Shown one piece after another: positions 1 through 14,357 of a DNA stretch of 64,000 bases. The stretch is from NCBI GenBank assembly GCA_012861695.1, contig JAAOOA010001150.1, positions 90,183 through 154,182 on the forward strand. The letters are read 5' to 3'. Every line of letters starts with the position of its first letter. Positions within the stretch are counted from its first letter, which is position 1. The notes under the pieces were generated by a model. That model did not search any database and was not told where the DNA came from. It was given only the letters and a program-made list of their open reading frames with translations. A program made the position numbers and the translations under genes. This stretch comes from Trematomus loennbergii. Taxonomy: Eukaryota; Chordata; Actinopteri; Perciformes; Nototheniidae.

Positions 1-587
1 GTTTGAAGCCAGACTGAAACTTTTCATGGATTCCATGCATGGTTAAAAAAGACTGCAGCTGGGCGTAGACTACTCGCTCCAGGGCTTTAGATAAAAAAGG
101 TAGCTGGGAGATGGGCCTAAAATTGGCGAGAATGGAGGGGTCGAGATTTTCTTTTTAAGTAGTGGCTTAACCACGGCATGCTTGAGGCAGCTGGGACACA
201 TCCTGAGCTAAGAGAGGTGTTTATAAGTAATAAAATACTTGCACCAACTGATTCTAAAACATCTCTAAGAAGGCGAGAGGGAATGCTGTCTGAGGTGCAG
301 TTTGTCGGCCGCAAGTGCATGACTACATCCGAGAGAGAAGAGAGGGATACAGGCTCAAAGTGGTCGAGGACAGCAGGGCACAGAAAAGGAGCAGGAGCTG
401 GGGTAGCACTAGTGTGGGCTAGCCTAAGAGCAGATACTTTTTCAATAAAAAAATTAAGAAACTTATCACAGAGCATCTCCTGCCGGCTCGCAGTTTTTGT
501 TGATTTGGGCATATTTCCTGGACAGGCTACTTTGTACAGAAAGTTAATAATAACTGTAATATTCCAGTTATAAACGACATGAATCAA
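1..587 (-). mobile_element. LINE reverse transcriptase fragment (CR1/L2/Rex1 group)
   Basis: Read on the minus strand, this encodes the N-terminal part of a non-LTR retrotransposon reverse transcriptase. A segment with the LRPTNCTSDSIPSRLL motif (about 360-280) is followed, after a frame change near 130-170, by RPISQLPFLSKALERVVYAQ and an EKFQSGFK motif at the window edge. These match the start of the RT domain in CR1/L2/Rex1-type LINEs. The element runs off the left edge. The frame change and in-frame stop make it a dead fragment. The clade is inferred from motif style only. Confidence 0.8.
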
Positions 588-1410
588 AGATGTGTTGCTG
601 TATTTTAGTGGTAAAAAAATGCATTCATCATCATAATTATTCTATATATATAATTTACACAGTGCCTGTAAACCGGAGGAGAACGCTGGCATTTCTCCTC
701 CTACTTGAAAGACTACGGAGGGATAGGGTCTGCAAAATTAGTTTGTGTGTGTGTATATATAGCTCTGAACGTTCCACTTCCTGCCTGCCCGACCTTACGT
801 TACGGCTGCGCCGCGACAAAAATAGGATTCGATCCTAATTTTAGAGGAGCCCTGCGCCGAGCCGCTTCTGGGACGCTTCTGAGCCGTAACGCCCCGTAAC
901 GCGCCACAGACGGACCCGGTGGAATCTAGGGGTGAGGCCCATCCCAAACCGCCCCCTACACCCTACCCCTACACACTACCCCTCCGTTCGCGCGGAGGGT
1001 CCGCCACATTAAGTGCTGTTCCAAACCAATGAGTGTGGAGGGGGAGTGGGTTAACAAGCCCTCAAACAGCGAGTCTGCAGCAGTGCTGACTGGAGACCGG
1101 TCTCTACCTGACCGGAGTCACGCTGTGTGTGTCCGTCAGGAAACACGCTGTTTACAAACAGTTCTTCTTCTTCTTCTTCTTCTTCTTCGTCTCTCATTTT
1201 TGGCGGATTGCAAACAACTTAAAAGGTTCATACCGCCACATGAGTACATGAGTATGAATCATCATATCATTCCAACTCTTTAAACTATGATCTAATAAAA
1301 ATAAATCAAAAATAAATAAATAAATCAACAAAACATTAAATAAATAAAACAAAAATAAAAATATATGTTCTTTCCTGACCTAATGTTAAATTATTTTTCC
1401 TACCCCAGTT
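588..1410. other. Non-coding stretch, TE-like GC-rich patch
   Basis: No gene is seen. Bases 780-1060 are GC-rich and hold CCCTACCCCTAC-type repeats resembling fish MITE ends. A (CTT)n tract lies at about 1162-1190, and AT-rich sequence with AAATAAAT repeats follows at 1290-1365. Confidence 0.5.
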
Positions 1411-2071
1411 TCACTCAAGAATGTAAACAGTGCCTTTCTGTGTAGCTCTTACTCCCTCTCCTTTTGTTCCCAAAACACCAACCACACTCCATTCCCTCTC
1501 TGCCTCTAAAACTTTAGCCTTTAGTTTTTCTCTTTCCGCTTTATAGATGTCACAATGTAACAAGATATGTTCTACATCTCTTTTACTCCACAGTTCCCAC
1601 ACTTGTCACTGTCACTTTTCCCCATGACATACAGCGTACCTTCAAAGCCGTGTGATTTATTCTGAGTCGAGCGATCGTGATTTCCTCCCTTCTGTTTCTT
1701 TCTTTATAAATATTAATTGTAATTGTCTTTTGTACTTTGTGATAGTCTTTGCCTTTCTGGTCTTTCTCCCACCTTTTCTGCCAGATCTCCATCCCTTTCT
1801 TCTTAATTACTGCTTTTCCTTCTCCTTTACCAAGTTGAACTGGTAATGTGATTTCCTTTTGTAGTGCACTTTTTGCTAATTTATCAGCACACTCGTTCCC
1901 TTTCACCCCCTCATGTGCAGGCACCCAGCAGAACTGCAGATCTATACCGCCTCTGTGCAGTCTTAACAGGCTGTGATTCAGTCCTATGAGAATGTCTTCT
2001 CTGGCAGTTGTTGTTTTTACAAGTAGTTCCAGCAAACATCCACTGATAAACTGCGATGTTAACAACCTCAT
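1411..2071 (-). mobile_element. LINE RNase H domain and C-terminal Cys/His tail (I/Nimb-like), degraded
   Basis: On the minus strand the reading frame gives an RNase H domain end (FCWVPAHEGVKGNECADKLA, about 1950-1880). This is typical of LINE elements that carry RNase H, such as the I and Nimb clades. A basic stretch and the usual C-terminal region of these ORF2 proteins follow. The frame shifts near 1590, where VEHILLHCDIYKAEREKLKA resumes in another frame; this is the conserved ending after the Cys/His knuckle. The upstream RT is absent, so this is a 5'-truncated, frameshifted copy. Confidence 0.8.
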
Positions 2072-2383
2072 GATAACCTCATATGTTTTTAACTTAGGAT
2101 CATACCTGTGTTTAGTCTAGAAAAAGGTAAATGTGTGCATTTTATTATAAAGTTGTGTATATTTACAGATTGTTGCAAAAGCTTATAAACATCAGGTTTA
2201 AAACTAAAAGAGCTTTACAGAAAAAGTAACACAATTAAAGTTTGGAGTTTTATTTGAGTTCTTAATTAAATTGTTTGTCTAAGAGATGCTGATTTGAAAC
2301 CGTTGTTACATACAGTTACGGCATTTCCTGTTTCTGCCGGAGAGAGGGGAGGCCGTCCCAATGCGGTGCGGGTGTATTTATAC

Positions 2384-3235
2384 TAGGGCTGTCAAGTTAA
2401 CGCGTTAATAACGCGTTAACGCAAAAAAAAAATTAACGCCACTAATTATTTAACGCGATTAACGCATGTGTATTTTTGTCCTCGGCCGCCCCGTAGTTTC
2501 AGAGCGCATCGAGTTTAAAATACCATCTACGTGCTGATGCTGACAGCCCCGCTCCTGCCGCCCGCTTGTGGCAGACCACACTTCCACGCTCACTGGCAGG
2601 CCCGGACTGGCCATCGGAGGACCGGGAGGGAGTGTGTATGTGTGGCGCGACTCGCGCGAGCGAGGCACACCTTACGTGTTGTTGTTGTTAGCATCTGGTG
2701 CTAGCTAGCTGCGCTAACGAATATAAGGAGCTGTTTCAATGACATTTCGCCGACAACTGCGCCGAGCACTTGACTTTATGCAGGTAGCCAGACAGTGGGA
2801 CATTGTACGAAAAGTCAGCGCACTCAGCACGGATAGTACGCGCTACATGATTGCAGCGTCCAGCAGCACACGTTCGAGCATATAGCCTTGAGCGGCACAT
2901 AGCTCCAATGTATGAGGTGTGAACACACACACACACACAGTATTATTGTATGAGAGAGGTTCCAGGTTGAATTGAGGCGAATATTTGTAATGTTCAGAGG
3001 TTGTTGTGTTTAATATTCATGAGAAATTTGTCATTGTTCAATGATAATAAACAAACATATAAAGCATATTTGTCCTCTATATGTTGATAAGGATTATTAA
3101 AAACTTGAAAAATATCCCTCTAAGGTACATTTAGAACAGATAAAAAATGTGCGATTAATTTGCGATTAATCGCGATTAACTATGGACAATCATGCGATAA
3201 TCGCGATTAAATATTTTAATCGACTGACAGCCCTA
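2384..3235. mobile_element. hAT-type non-autonomous transposon (852 bp)
   Basis: The element starts TAGGGCTGTCA and ends TGACAGCCCTA, an inverted terminal repeat. It is flanked by a perfect 8-bp duplication, ATTTATAC, at 2376-2383 and 3236-3243. An 8-bp TSD with TAGGG..CCCTA ends is characteristic of hAT elements. The subterminal regions are rich in ACGCGTTAA/GCGATTAA motifs, probably transposase-binding repeats. There is no transposase ORF, so it is non-autonomous. Confidence 0.93.
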
Positions 3236-3729
3236 ATTTATACCCTTAACCCTTAATGGAGGGAACTTCATTCAGCTGCGAGTGTGGCTACAGACGGAGT
3301 TCACTCCGTCACTGAGGGGTAGGGTCGAGGGAGTGGTTTGGGATTGGGCCAGAGAGTGAGAGCATGTGAGCAGGGATGCTAGTACTTACGTGTGTGCCAT
3401 GTCTCAACGACTCACAAAGTCAGGCTTTCAAAAGAAAAGAAAGGAGAGAAAGAAAAGAGAGAGGGACTAAAGGGCGACAGTTAGTGATGGCAAAATGAAG
3501 CTTTGAATGAAGCATCGAACCACTTGGACAATTGTGTCGGAAATAGGTTCATTTCTCGAAGTTTCAGTTACAGCGACCTCTCCTGGCGAAGTGCAAGGCT
3601 GCAGTGGGTTTAACGTATCTTTGCCTTGAAAAATATTCGATGCACACACACACTAAGACTGAATATCATGTTCTATTTGCAATTAAAGATTGATAATTGT
3701 GTGTATTGATTGAGAAGAGACTAGAGAGT

Positions 3730-4427
3730 AGGGTGGGCGGATCGATCCCAACATATCGATACTTCCGATATTACGTTACGTTTCAAAATATCGATACTAG
3801 AGCCAATAGGATCGATACTTTTATACTTTTTTTTTTCCTCTCCTCAACTCGTCAATTTCATCAAAAACGATGTGCAGACGAACACAAGTATATGCGCTCT
3901 TTTCTTCTCTCTCCACTGCTGTCCTCCTCTCCTCGAGGCTCGCGCAGCGCGCTCCCTGCCTGAACGCCGATTATCAAGCTGACTGACAGCAGCCAGCAGG
4001 GCAGGACAGCAGCAGCCAGCGACTCGCGAGTGCGACACACACACGCGCATGATGACTGAGAGAAAGAGGAGCGTTGTGTGGAGCTATTTCATAACTGTCA
4101 ATGAAAACTTAGCGAACTGTGATGTGTGCAAGAAGGCAGTTCGCTACTGTGGCCACTTTGTATTGTTATTTTTCATGTTTGCACTTTAAATTTGCAAAAA
4201 TAAAACGTTTATTTTTCTATAAAAACTGTCCTGTCTTTATTCATGAAAATGAATTCAGATTTAGTCTATTTATGATGCTTTCAGCTCAAAAATCATATCA
4301 TGCAGCTCTTCCCTATATGAAAGTACATAAGCCGCTTTTCATTTAAAAAAGTATCGGTATCGGCGATACTGGCCCTGAAATACTTGGTATCGGATCGAAT
4401 CCAGATTTGTGGTATCGCCCACCCCTA
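3730..4427. mobile_element. Nested hAT-type element with BED-finger remnant
   Basis: The ends are AGGGTGGGCG and CGCCCACCCCTA, with an 8-bp duplication TAGAGAGT at 3722-3729 and 4428-4435. Subterminal repeats of the ATCGATACT/GGTATCG type occur at both ends. It lies wholly inside the 3482-5062 element and is therefore younger. It carries a short piece of transposase (see 4049-4165) followed directly by an AT-rich 3' end, so it is an internal-deletion derivative of an autonomous hAT. Confidence 0.9.
4049..4165 (+). pseudogene. hAT transposase N-terminal BED zinc-finger remnant
   Basis: From an ATG-ATG start the frame encodes MMTERKRSVVWSYF followed by a CDVCKKAV knuckle and RYCGH. This is the beginning of a BED-type zinc finger (aromatic W/F, CxxC), the DNA-binding module at the N-terminus of hAT transposases. 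The downstream His ligands and the catalytic domain are missing. Confidence 0.75.
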
Positions 4428-4509
4428 TAGAGAGTGCTGGAAAAAAATTTCGGCGGAGAGGGCCTTTTATCAGTTATTAAAGTATTAAAGTTGAAAAGCA
4501 ATGATTAAA

Positions 4510-4580
4510 AGTTCACCCATTCCGGGCTTAGAACCAGCTGCGCGGGCCGGCAGCTCTATCCACTGGGCTATCTATTCCTT
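4510..4580 (-). repeat. tRNA-like (SINE or tRNA pseudogene) patch
   Basis: On the minus strand there is an A-box-like TAGCCCAGTGGATAGAGC followed by a B-box-like GGTTCTAAGCCC, spaced as in a tRNA-derived pol III promoter. No complete cloverleaf can be drawn with confidence. It sits in the older hAT element, so it is likely a SINE head or tRNA-derived fragment. Confidence 0.4.
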
Positions 4581-5170
4581 AAACTATTGAACTTTTTATA
4601 TTAGTCATAATTGTCTTTTTGTTCACAACTTCTCCACATTTCAAAGTGTCTCCGAGCCAGAACGACCTATCTTTCTTCCTGGCTTGCTCTATAATGACCC
4701 AATTAAAATGCAATACCAACAACAACTCAACAGCAACAACGTAAACTACGTGCATTGTTTAGAGCGGTTATAAAGTGTTGAAGAGCTCAAATTCGAAACT
4801 GTTTCAACCTGTCACCTGTCAAAATCGAGACGAGGCAGTGCATTGAATCACCTGATTGGACGGCGAACCAGTGAGTTGATTCATTCAGGAAATGAAGCAG
4901 TTAATGGTTCGGACGTCACATGTCACGTGATTTGAAGCAGTTGCTGCTTCTGACGTCATATGTCACGTGATTTGAAGCAAGCTTCGAATCACTGCTTCTA
5001 TGGAATAGGAAGTCCAGGGTTGAAGCTCCGTTCGAAGCTTCAGTGTCAAACTGCCATCACTAGCGACAGTATGTCACCCAGTTTTTCAAGAAAAAAGGTG
5101 TGTGTGGTCCATGAGTGGTGGAAATGAGTCTGTTAGCTAGGTTATGGCTAGAAAGGATCAGTCTTGTGTA

Positions 5171-5200
5171 AAACTCTCGCGAGAGTTTGCAAGTCACGTG
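5171..5200 (+). promoter_or_regulatory. Putative core promoter: TCTCGCGAGA palindrome plus E-box
   Basis: TCTCGCGAGA (5175-5184) sits in an 18-bp perfect palindrome, AAACTCTCGCGAGAGTTT (5171-5188). A CACGTG E-box follows at 5195-5200. The TCTCGCGAGA element is a known vertebrate housekeeping promoter motif. It lies about 85 bp upstream of the proposed ATG at 5267, the right place for a TATA-less start. That it is functional is inferred. Confidence 0.5.
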
Positions 5201-5266
5201 GCTGAATGTTTACGTTTGGCAGGCAGCCTTTCAGTTACGATCGTTAACATCAGTGGGCCACAGCAA

Positions 5267-5929
5267 ATGATGGTGAGAAGCTAAACTATCTATTAATTAT
5301 GTCAATTACAGGGAGTGTGATTGTTGAAATAGGGTGTTAGCGGTCTTGCTGTTCAAAGAAGAATGACAACACTGTAGATCACCAACACTATGGTTTATTT
5401 TTATTCACAGGCAAGTCAACGTTGTCGCAGTAAAAGTCCCAAGATAGCTCCTGGTGCAATCAAATGTTCCCTTTCAGTGTTTTACTATTATGTCTGATGT
5501 TTCTCTATTAATATTGCTGCTGCATTAATGTGTATGTTGCATGTTACTGCTGAAGATGTGTTTCCGAGCCGCTCCGATTACAACGAGAGTTACAACGAGA
5601 ACGTGACGTCATATTTACACAAGACGGATCCTTTCTAACCATAACCTGTTAGCTAAGCGTAGTCCATTGTAAATAATACTTTTTATGTTTTTTTTTTGAC
5701 TAAGCTGACATTAAGTACTGTTAATATCTATAAAGAAAATGCAGAGGTTTTTAATTTCACTGCTCTTTTAGCTGACATTTAACAAATGCAGGTAGATTTT
5801 TAGCAGCTATTCATACTAAATCATTTGTCCCTCCCCCTGGTGCCAGGACCAACAGATCCATCTCTAGGCTCAGCAGCCCTGTCCCCCAGAATGCTGAACC
5901 TGAACCAGCTTTTCTCCCAACTGAAGGAG
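5267..5929 (+). CDS. Putative 5' end of an unknown gene, three small exons
   Basis: I propose three coding exons: 5267-5272 (ATGATG, donor GTGAGA), 5411-5453 (acceptor TTATTCACAG, donor GTGCAA) and 5847-5929 (acceptor CCCCCTGGTGCCAG, donor GTGAGC). The phases agree exactly across both joins. The product starts MMASQRCRSKSPKIAPG and ends RMLNLNQLFSQLKE, with a basic Ser-rich head and an amphipathic helix-like tail. A TCTCGCGAGA/E-box promoter lies just upstream. I do not recognise the protein. No certain fourth exon was found; a phase-compatible candidate is at 13208-13341. It could be chance splice-site matches. Confidence 0.45.
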
Positions 5930-7374
<1,445 letters not shown>

Positions 7375-7663
7375 GGACAGACACATCACACTGAGGCAGG
7401 TTATTAAGTGCTGATCCAACCAGTAATTAAATGCTAAAGGTTAATTGGGGAGGTTTGACCTCCAGGGCGCTGCATAACATCGACTCACTGATATCTACTA
7501 CTGTACGTCGCAGAGGGAAAGCCTGTCCACTGATGCATTCATATCTTATATACTATAGAAGCCCACTGATTTGACTTTAAAAAGTTACAAATATACCTGT
7601 ACAGCTACACTGCCATATCATTCATTAATGGAGCTCCTCCTGCTGCGTGTACAGTACAGCACA

Positions 7664-7830
7664 CTGCAAAAACCCATCCTAGTACTGGGAGCAGTGGGGG
7701 GGGGTCCGTGCCTTGCTCAAATTCACCACGGCAGTCCACACTCCTTTTTAAGTCTGGTCTGGGACTTGAACCAGCGAACCTACAGCATCCCTACTGAGCC
7801 ACTGGATCCTAGGGTCCTCTGGAGGTGAGG
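7664..7830. repeat. Dispersed fish repeat, copy 1
   Basis: It shares the blocks CCTAGTACTGGGAGCAGTGG, TGCCTTGCTCAA and GGACTTGAACC with the longer copy at 12800-13110. The family is not named with confidence; it resembles a SINE/LINE-tail repeat. Confidence 0.6.
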
Positions 7831-7949
7831 CCCACTGGAAATCTGCCTCACTTTAACTGTGAAGGATTGAAGTGGTCAGAAGGTCGAACAGTGTGGTTTT
7901 ATCTGGGGAGTTCAGGAGTGCAGAGCCACATTTGTACTTTGTTGTATAT

Positions 7950-8360
7950 TTCCAGATCCATTTACTCAAGTACTGTACTTAAGTAACATTATGAGATGAT
8001 TGTGCTTTAGTTGAGTACTTCCATCTTATGCTACTTTATACTTCTACTCCACTACATTTAAAAGGGAAATAATGTTATTTTACTCCACTACCTTTAATCA
8101 ACAGCTTTATCTACATTTAACAAAATGCATCTCTAAAATGTAACTAGTGGACTAACTCTTAAAGTCACAAAAGATTAAAATAATTTAAATATTTTACATA
8201 AAGTCAATAATATAACATTATAAACACACATAAAGGCAATTGTTCTGCCCAATGACTACTTTTACTTCTTCATTTAAGTTCATTGAGCTGATAATACTTT
8301 TGTGCTTTTACTTTAGTAAGATTTTGAATTCAGGTATTTTGACAATAATATATTGCTACT
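7950..8360. repeat. Fragment of a TACTCAAGTA-rich MITE
   Basis: It contains repeated TACTCAAGTA, TACTTAAGTA and TACTCCACTAC motifs like those at the ends of the hAT-type element at 35596-36804. No clear termini or TSD were found here. Confidence 0.55.
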
Positions 8361-8581
8361 TTTTCTCAAGTAAAGCATCTGAAATTCTTCCAACACTGTA
8401 CATTTCCATAATCTACGACCCAACAATTACTCTGACCAGGTGCTCTATTCCTTCCAATATAATACATAAACATAATACTGTACATCCGCTGCCGACCAAG
8501 TTTGAATACACATTTGTTCAAAAGCACACTGAAGGACAGAACTGTTCTGAAACAAACAATGTCAAACTGCAGACAGAATAC

Positions 8582-8744
8582 CTGTCCTGGTGGATAGGAG
8601 GGGGTGCCGGCCGACCTCGTGGATGGTGGACAGGTCGGACAGGGTCCCGCTGGGGGACAGGCACTCACTCCTGGAGGGTCTCTTGTGAGGGTCCTGGAAC
8701 GCCAGCTCTGCTGCTCCACAGCTGCAGTGCTGCTGGAAGAAGTC
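8582..8744 (-). CDS. Exon 3 of an uncharacterised Ser-rich/coiled-coil protein
   Basis: Minus-strand exon with acceptor TTCTTCCTGCAG and donor GTATTC. The sensible frame begins DFFQQHCSCGAAELAFQ and contains SGTLSDLSTIHEVGRHPLL, ending in phase 1. It follows the exon at 10472-10623. As written, the join is one base out of frame, because that upstream exon seems one base short in a G run. No further exon of this gene was found to the left. The family may be C8orf58/DUF4657-like, but this is weak recollection. Confidence 0.7.
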
Positions 8745-8977
8745 CTGCAGGAAGAACACCAGATGCATATCACCATATTCTTCATTTAGCATTTTATATT
8801 GTTAATCTATTGATTTCTTCAGCTTAGTTTGAAAACAGTGAAGAACAGTTTGTGCTTTACAGCATTAAAACATTGCATTGCATTGCTAACTTTACCAGTG
8901 GTCTAGTTACTACATGAATCCTACTGTCACACATACAGTGTCTGCGTGTCAAAAATGTGTTTAATTTAAAACAGTGA

Positions 8978-10471
<1,494 letters not shown>

Positions 10472-10623
10472 CTCTCTGGTCCTCGCCCCCGGCCGCCCCT
10501 CTGCAGGCTGCTGATGTGCCTCTGCAGACGGAGGTTGGTCTCCTGCAGCTGGCCCATCTTCTCCATCAGCTGGCAGATGTGCTCCAGGTAACCCAGGCCG
10601 GAGCTCAGAGGGCTGGGACTGGC
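10472..10623 (-). CDS. Exon 2 of an uncharacterised coiled-coil protein
   Basis: Acceptor GGGGCGAGCAG, donor GTGGGT. In phase 0 from the 24814-25565 exon it reads ASPSPLSSGLGYLEHICQLM, continuing as a heptad-like EKMGQLQETNLRLQRHISSL segment that should form a coiled coil. The exon is 152 bp. One more G in the GGGGG run near 10490 would make it 153 bp and bring the 8582-8744 exon into its sensible frame, so a one-base deletion, real or in the assembly, is suspected. Confidence 0.8.
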
Positions 10624-10689
10624 CTGCTCGCCCCAGACACACAGAGGGGGGGCAGGTTAGTCAGGATTACAGCAGGAAGCTGATGGGAG

Positions 10690-10860
10690 ATTTGGAATTT
10701 TTCAGGAAAAAAGATCCTCTCTTATTGGTCCTGATCCACCTACTTAAAAAACCTGTCTGAAAATGAGCTGATCAGATTTTGCCACTTTGTGATGTTTTTT
10801 GGGTTGGGAAACCATTAGCCCATAACCAACCAAGGTAACCCCCGCCCACCTTATCACCTG
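10690..10860. repeat. Dispersed repeat related to part of the 39.2-40.4 kb element
   Basis: The text around CTGTCTGAAAATGAGCTGATC and CCAACCAAGGTAACCC matches, in inverse orientation, bases 40140-40320 inside the TTAA-flanked element at 39234-40396. It is a solitary fragment of that family. Confidence 0.65.
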
Positions 10861-12759
10861 AATCATTGTACATCATTGTATTATCAGACATTGATCATGG
10901 CCAAGTTAACATTAAGTCATTTTGGATTACATATTGCTTTCTTTGAATCAAAAAGGAAGTGGTTTAATTTAATGATGGTTTAACTCAGACATCAGCATTT
11001 TCTGTTTCTGTAATTAGCTTAATTTAATTTCCGTAATGAAGAGTTACAGTACTTATACTTGCAAAGGATGGAATAGGAAAAAAGTCTGATAACTTAAAAA
11101 GAAAAGAAAACGATAATATTGTGAGTTGGTAAAAAGTTCACTGGAGCCAGAAGATTTTGTGTTTAACTTGACTTTGAAATGAGGATTAATTATATAAACA
11201 TTTTACAAAATGATATGATAAACTGTAGAACTTTGTCAAGGTTTAACAATCATCTTAAAACAGCTTTCAAAGAACCACATTTTCAGGATGAGAATATTCA
11301 GGGTCATTTCTGACATAATTGTCAGACTCACTTACATCTTGAATATTCTTTGACAGATTTTCAGATGTCTTATTTTCCACATGGTAGAAAAGGTTTTATA
11401 ACACAACCAACACACATTGAAGTAATACAAAGGGTTTGCTGCATAACTTAGATCCCATAATGTCATGAGCCAGGAGCTGCAGTTTTTCAGCAATGTAAAA
11501 AAGAAAACAAGTTTTTTTTAGCAAATATTTATCCAATGATCAACATTCCTAAAAGTATCCTGACAAAAGCAGGATGTGAGCTCAGGTCGGGGTCTGTCCC
11601 CCTCTTTCCTGTGCCACGGACACTGGAGCCCCAGTCAGCTAGCTGGGATGGAAACACAGTGGAACAATGGGTCTGAGGCTGGAGGACTGACATCACTTCC
11701 TGTGAGGATCCTCTGGGGATCAGAGGCTCTTGACCATGGACACTTTCATCTGCATTCTTCTTTCAATGCGTCATAAAAAATAAAAGGTTCATCATACTCT
11801 GATGTCCTGCCAACATCTCCTCTAAGCAACATTTTAGATACAGCTAACGGGCTGATTATGCTTAAAATGTGTTTGATGTTTTGAGTATGATTGAGTATTT
11901 TAATGCTGCACTCATCATTATTCATTGAAATGAACAATGGGTTATTATGATTAAATGTCTAAGGTCACATGATATTCCAGCTCTGCAGTCCTCCTCAGCT
12001 CTTCTGAGCGCTTGAGCATCTTTTTAAAGGTTGATTTGGTTTTACGACCTCAACATTCTCTGCTTCATCATCCCAATACATTTTGACACAAAATGCTTCA
12101 ATCAGGTTCAAAGGGATAAAGTGATATTCATCAGATGGATTACTCATCTCTTTTCAAGTCAACACACCCCTGGTGGTTTTTGGAGCCTAATTAAGATAAG
12201 AAAGGGTATTCCTTCCAGGAGATGACCCTCACTTCTTCAGTGAGGCGGGGGGGGGGGGGGGGGAAGGGGGATGTCTGTAGCCCTAACCAATCAGACACGC
12301 TATCAGGGCTGGGCTGATCTTATCCTCGGCCCACAGAGACCTCTTGATCCACAGCCGGGAAAAGAGGGTGAGATTCAGGAATGCCCTCTTCTGCGTGCGT
12401 AAAAATTGGAAAGCACATGCAAACAAACACACATCCTGCTGCACTTCCTCTGAGCTTCCTCTGTCAAAAGCCAATAACGTCTCACACAGCGAGCAGACTG
12501 AGGCACCCAGGATGAAAGCTTCATGTCCAACACAACAAATACAGCCAGATCGTCCAATAATGAGCAGGAATTTTCTCTGATGTAACCATCAGTGGACGAT
12601 GCCACATCAGGAATCCCTACTCAAAACGTCTTATTTTTGCTGTTTTTTAAATGTATTTCCAAAAGTGTTTAGATGTATGCCTATCCGATAAGGTATCAGG
12701 AATCCATAGATTGTTCACTGAGGCATGGTTTAAATGAATACCCTTTTTTTATCAAAAGG
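10861..12759. other. Intronic stretch
   Basis: No coding exon or transposon terminus is recognised. A run of G lies at about 12247-12263. The sequence is otherwise ordinary AT-rich intron. Confidence 0.5.
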
Positions 12760-12779
12760 TTTAGAAGATAGAATTGGGG

Positions 12780-13110
12780 AGGGATGAAACCCTCTTTAAT
12801 GGTCACACATGCAGAGCACACAGCACACACAGTGAAATTTGGCCTCTGCATTTAACCCATCCTAGTACCAGTAGTCTAGCACCAGGAGTCTAGTACTAGG
12901 AGCAGTGGGCAGCTATTGCACAGCGCCCGGGGAGCAATCGGAGTGGGGGGGTGTCCGGTGCCTTGCTCAAGGGCACCACGGCAGGGCAGGAGATTAACTG
13001 GGACCTCCCCAAGTAGCAGTCCACACTCCATATTTTAGGTCTGGTCGGGGACTTGAACCGGCGACCCTACAGCTCCCAGTCCAAGCCCCTACTGACTGAG
13101 CCACTGCCAG
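12780..13110. repeat. Dispersed fish repeat, copy 2
   Basis: It includes the block GTGAAATTTGGCCTCTGCAT followed by TTAACCCATCC and GCCTTGCTCAAGGGCACCAC, and ends near GACTGAGCCACTGCC. These are hallmarks of a common fish interspersed repeat. A shorter copy lies at 7664-7830. Confidence 0.7.
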
Positions 13111-13207
13111 ACGGTGAACATTTAAGTAATATTTGCTTTTATGCTTAAAATGTTTCCTCTTTCACATGTTAACTAAAGAAAGATCAACAATACAATCCCA
13201 GATCTGT

Positions 13208-13341
13208 GGGGAACCTGAGGCTCCCTCTGACCCTCTTGTGAGTGTTTCAGTATCTCTGCTGAATCCAAATGACGTTCCTATCATGACCGTGTTGGAAAAG
13301 AATGAAGCACCAGATGTGCGGAGCCTGCAGATAGGGAGGAA
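13208..13341 (+). CDS. Weak candidate exon, plus strand
   Basis: Between ATCCCAG and the donor GTACGAG an open, phase 0/0 stretch gives ICGEPEAPSDPLVSVSVSLL then NPNDVPIMTVLEKNEAPDV and ends SLQIGRK. The composition looks coding and the phase would fit the exon ending at 5929. The acceptor has a weak pyrimidine tract and I recognise no family. It lies inside an intron of the minus-strand gene. Confidence 0.22.
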
Positions 13342-13368
13342 GGTACGAGCAGAGCACGTACGCTGCTC

Positions 13369-13475
<107 letters not shown>

Positions 13476-14357
13476 TCTCTGCTGCACTGTATCTTCTCAA
13501 CACACTGTGTGCTGGAGTTTCCTTCTGTCCACTGTTAGTTTTGGCATTTGACTCTGATGTGGATTGATTCTTAGTCTTTAATTGAAATGTAGGTTTAGTG
13601 ACATTTATGTCAGCAACATTATTAGAGTGCTGAAGCCTCATCAGCTGGAGCTGTACACCCTAACTCACACAGTTACCCCATTTCCACCAAAGCAGTTCCA
13701 GGGCCAGTTCAGAGCTAGAGCCTGATTAAGCTCTGGTTCTTCCTGTTTTCACCGCAGCGAGGCTGGCTCCTGGCCCCGAAAACCTTGGCTGACTGCCAGT
13801 CAAGAACCAAGAAACAAATGTGTCAGGTTTACATTCAGCGGTCGGTAAATGCAGCTGAACCACATTAATAAACAATGAAACACGGCACTCTGGAGAAAAG
13901 TATAACTTTGGAGAACTCGTTCTTTAATCTAATGGCTTTGTACGATTAAAAGCAACACAAGCATCGGAACCAGAAAAGCATTTTTGCTTGAAAAGGTGGA
14001 GGCTAAAACGTTAGCTTATCACACCTCCCCTTTTACAATCTGCATTTTGTACGGTTCTCATTCAATGTGCATCTCTACAACCAGGGGTTAAATTGTACAG
14101 GGCTCTCCGGGGCTCAGCTCTGACGTCATCACCCTCGCACTTTCATCATATGTTTACAATAAACGATATATGTTAAAAAAATAATTTCTTAACATAGACT
14201 CTATATTTAGGGTTCTTAATCATTTTGTGGTCGATACTTTATTTTAGAATAGCAGATCTCTGTGACCAGCTATAGTTTATCAACTTAGTGAACGTGTGTC
14301 TGCTCTGCTCAGGAGCTGCAGCCCCCCCCCGCCCGGACTCGCTGCTCCTCCCTGTAA

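Larger units (their letters stand above)
3482..5062. mobile_element. hAT-type element, itself invaded by a second hAT
   Basis: The ends TAGTGATGGCA and TGCCATCACTA are inverted repeats, flanked by the 8-bp duplication GCGACAGT at 3474-3481 and 5063-5070. Subterminal GAAGCTTCGAA-like motifs appear at both ends (3497-3520, 4978-5045). The interior holds a complete younger element (3730-4427) and a tRNA-like patch at about 4515-4575. No transposase is readable. Confidence 0.92.

Noticed and set aside
4510..4580. Functional tRNA gene
   Set aside because: Only A-box and B-box-like motifs are present and no full cloverleaf; it lies in an old transposon.
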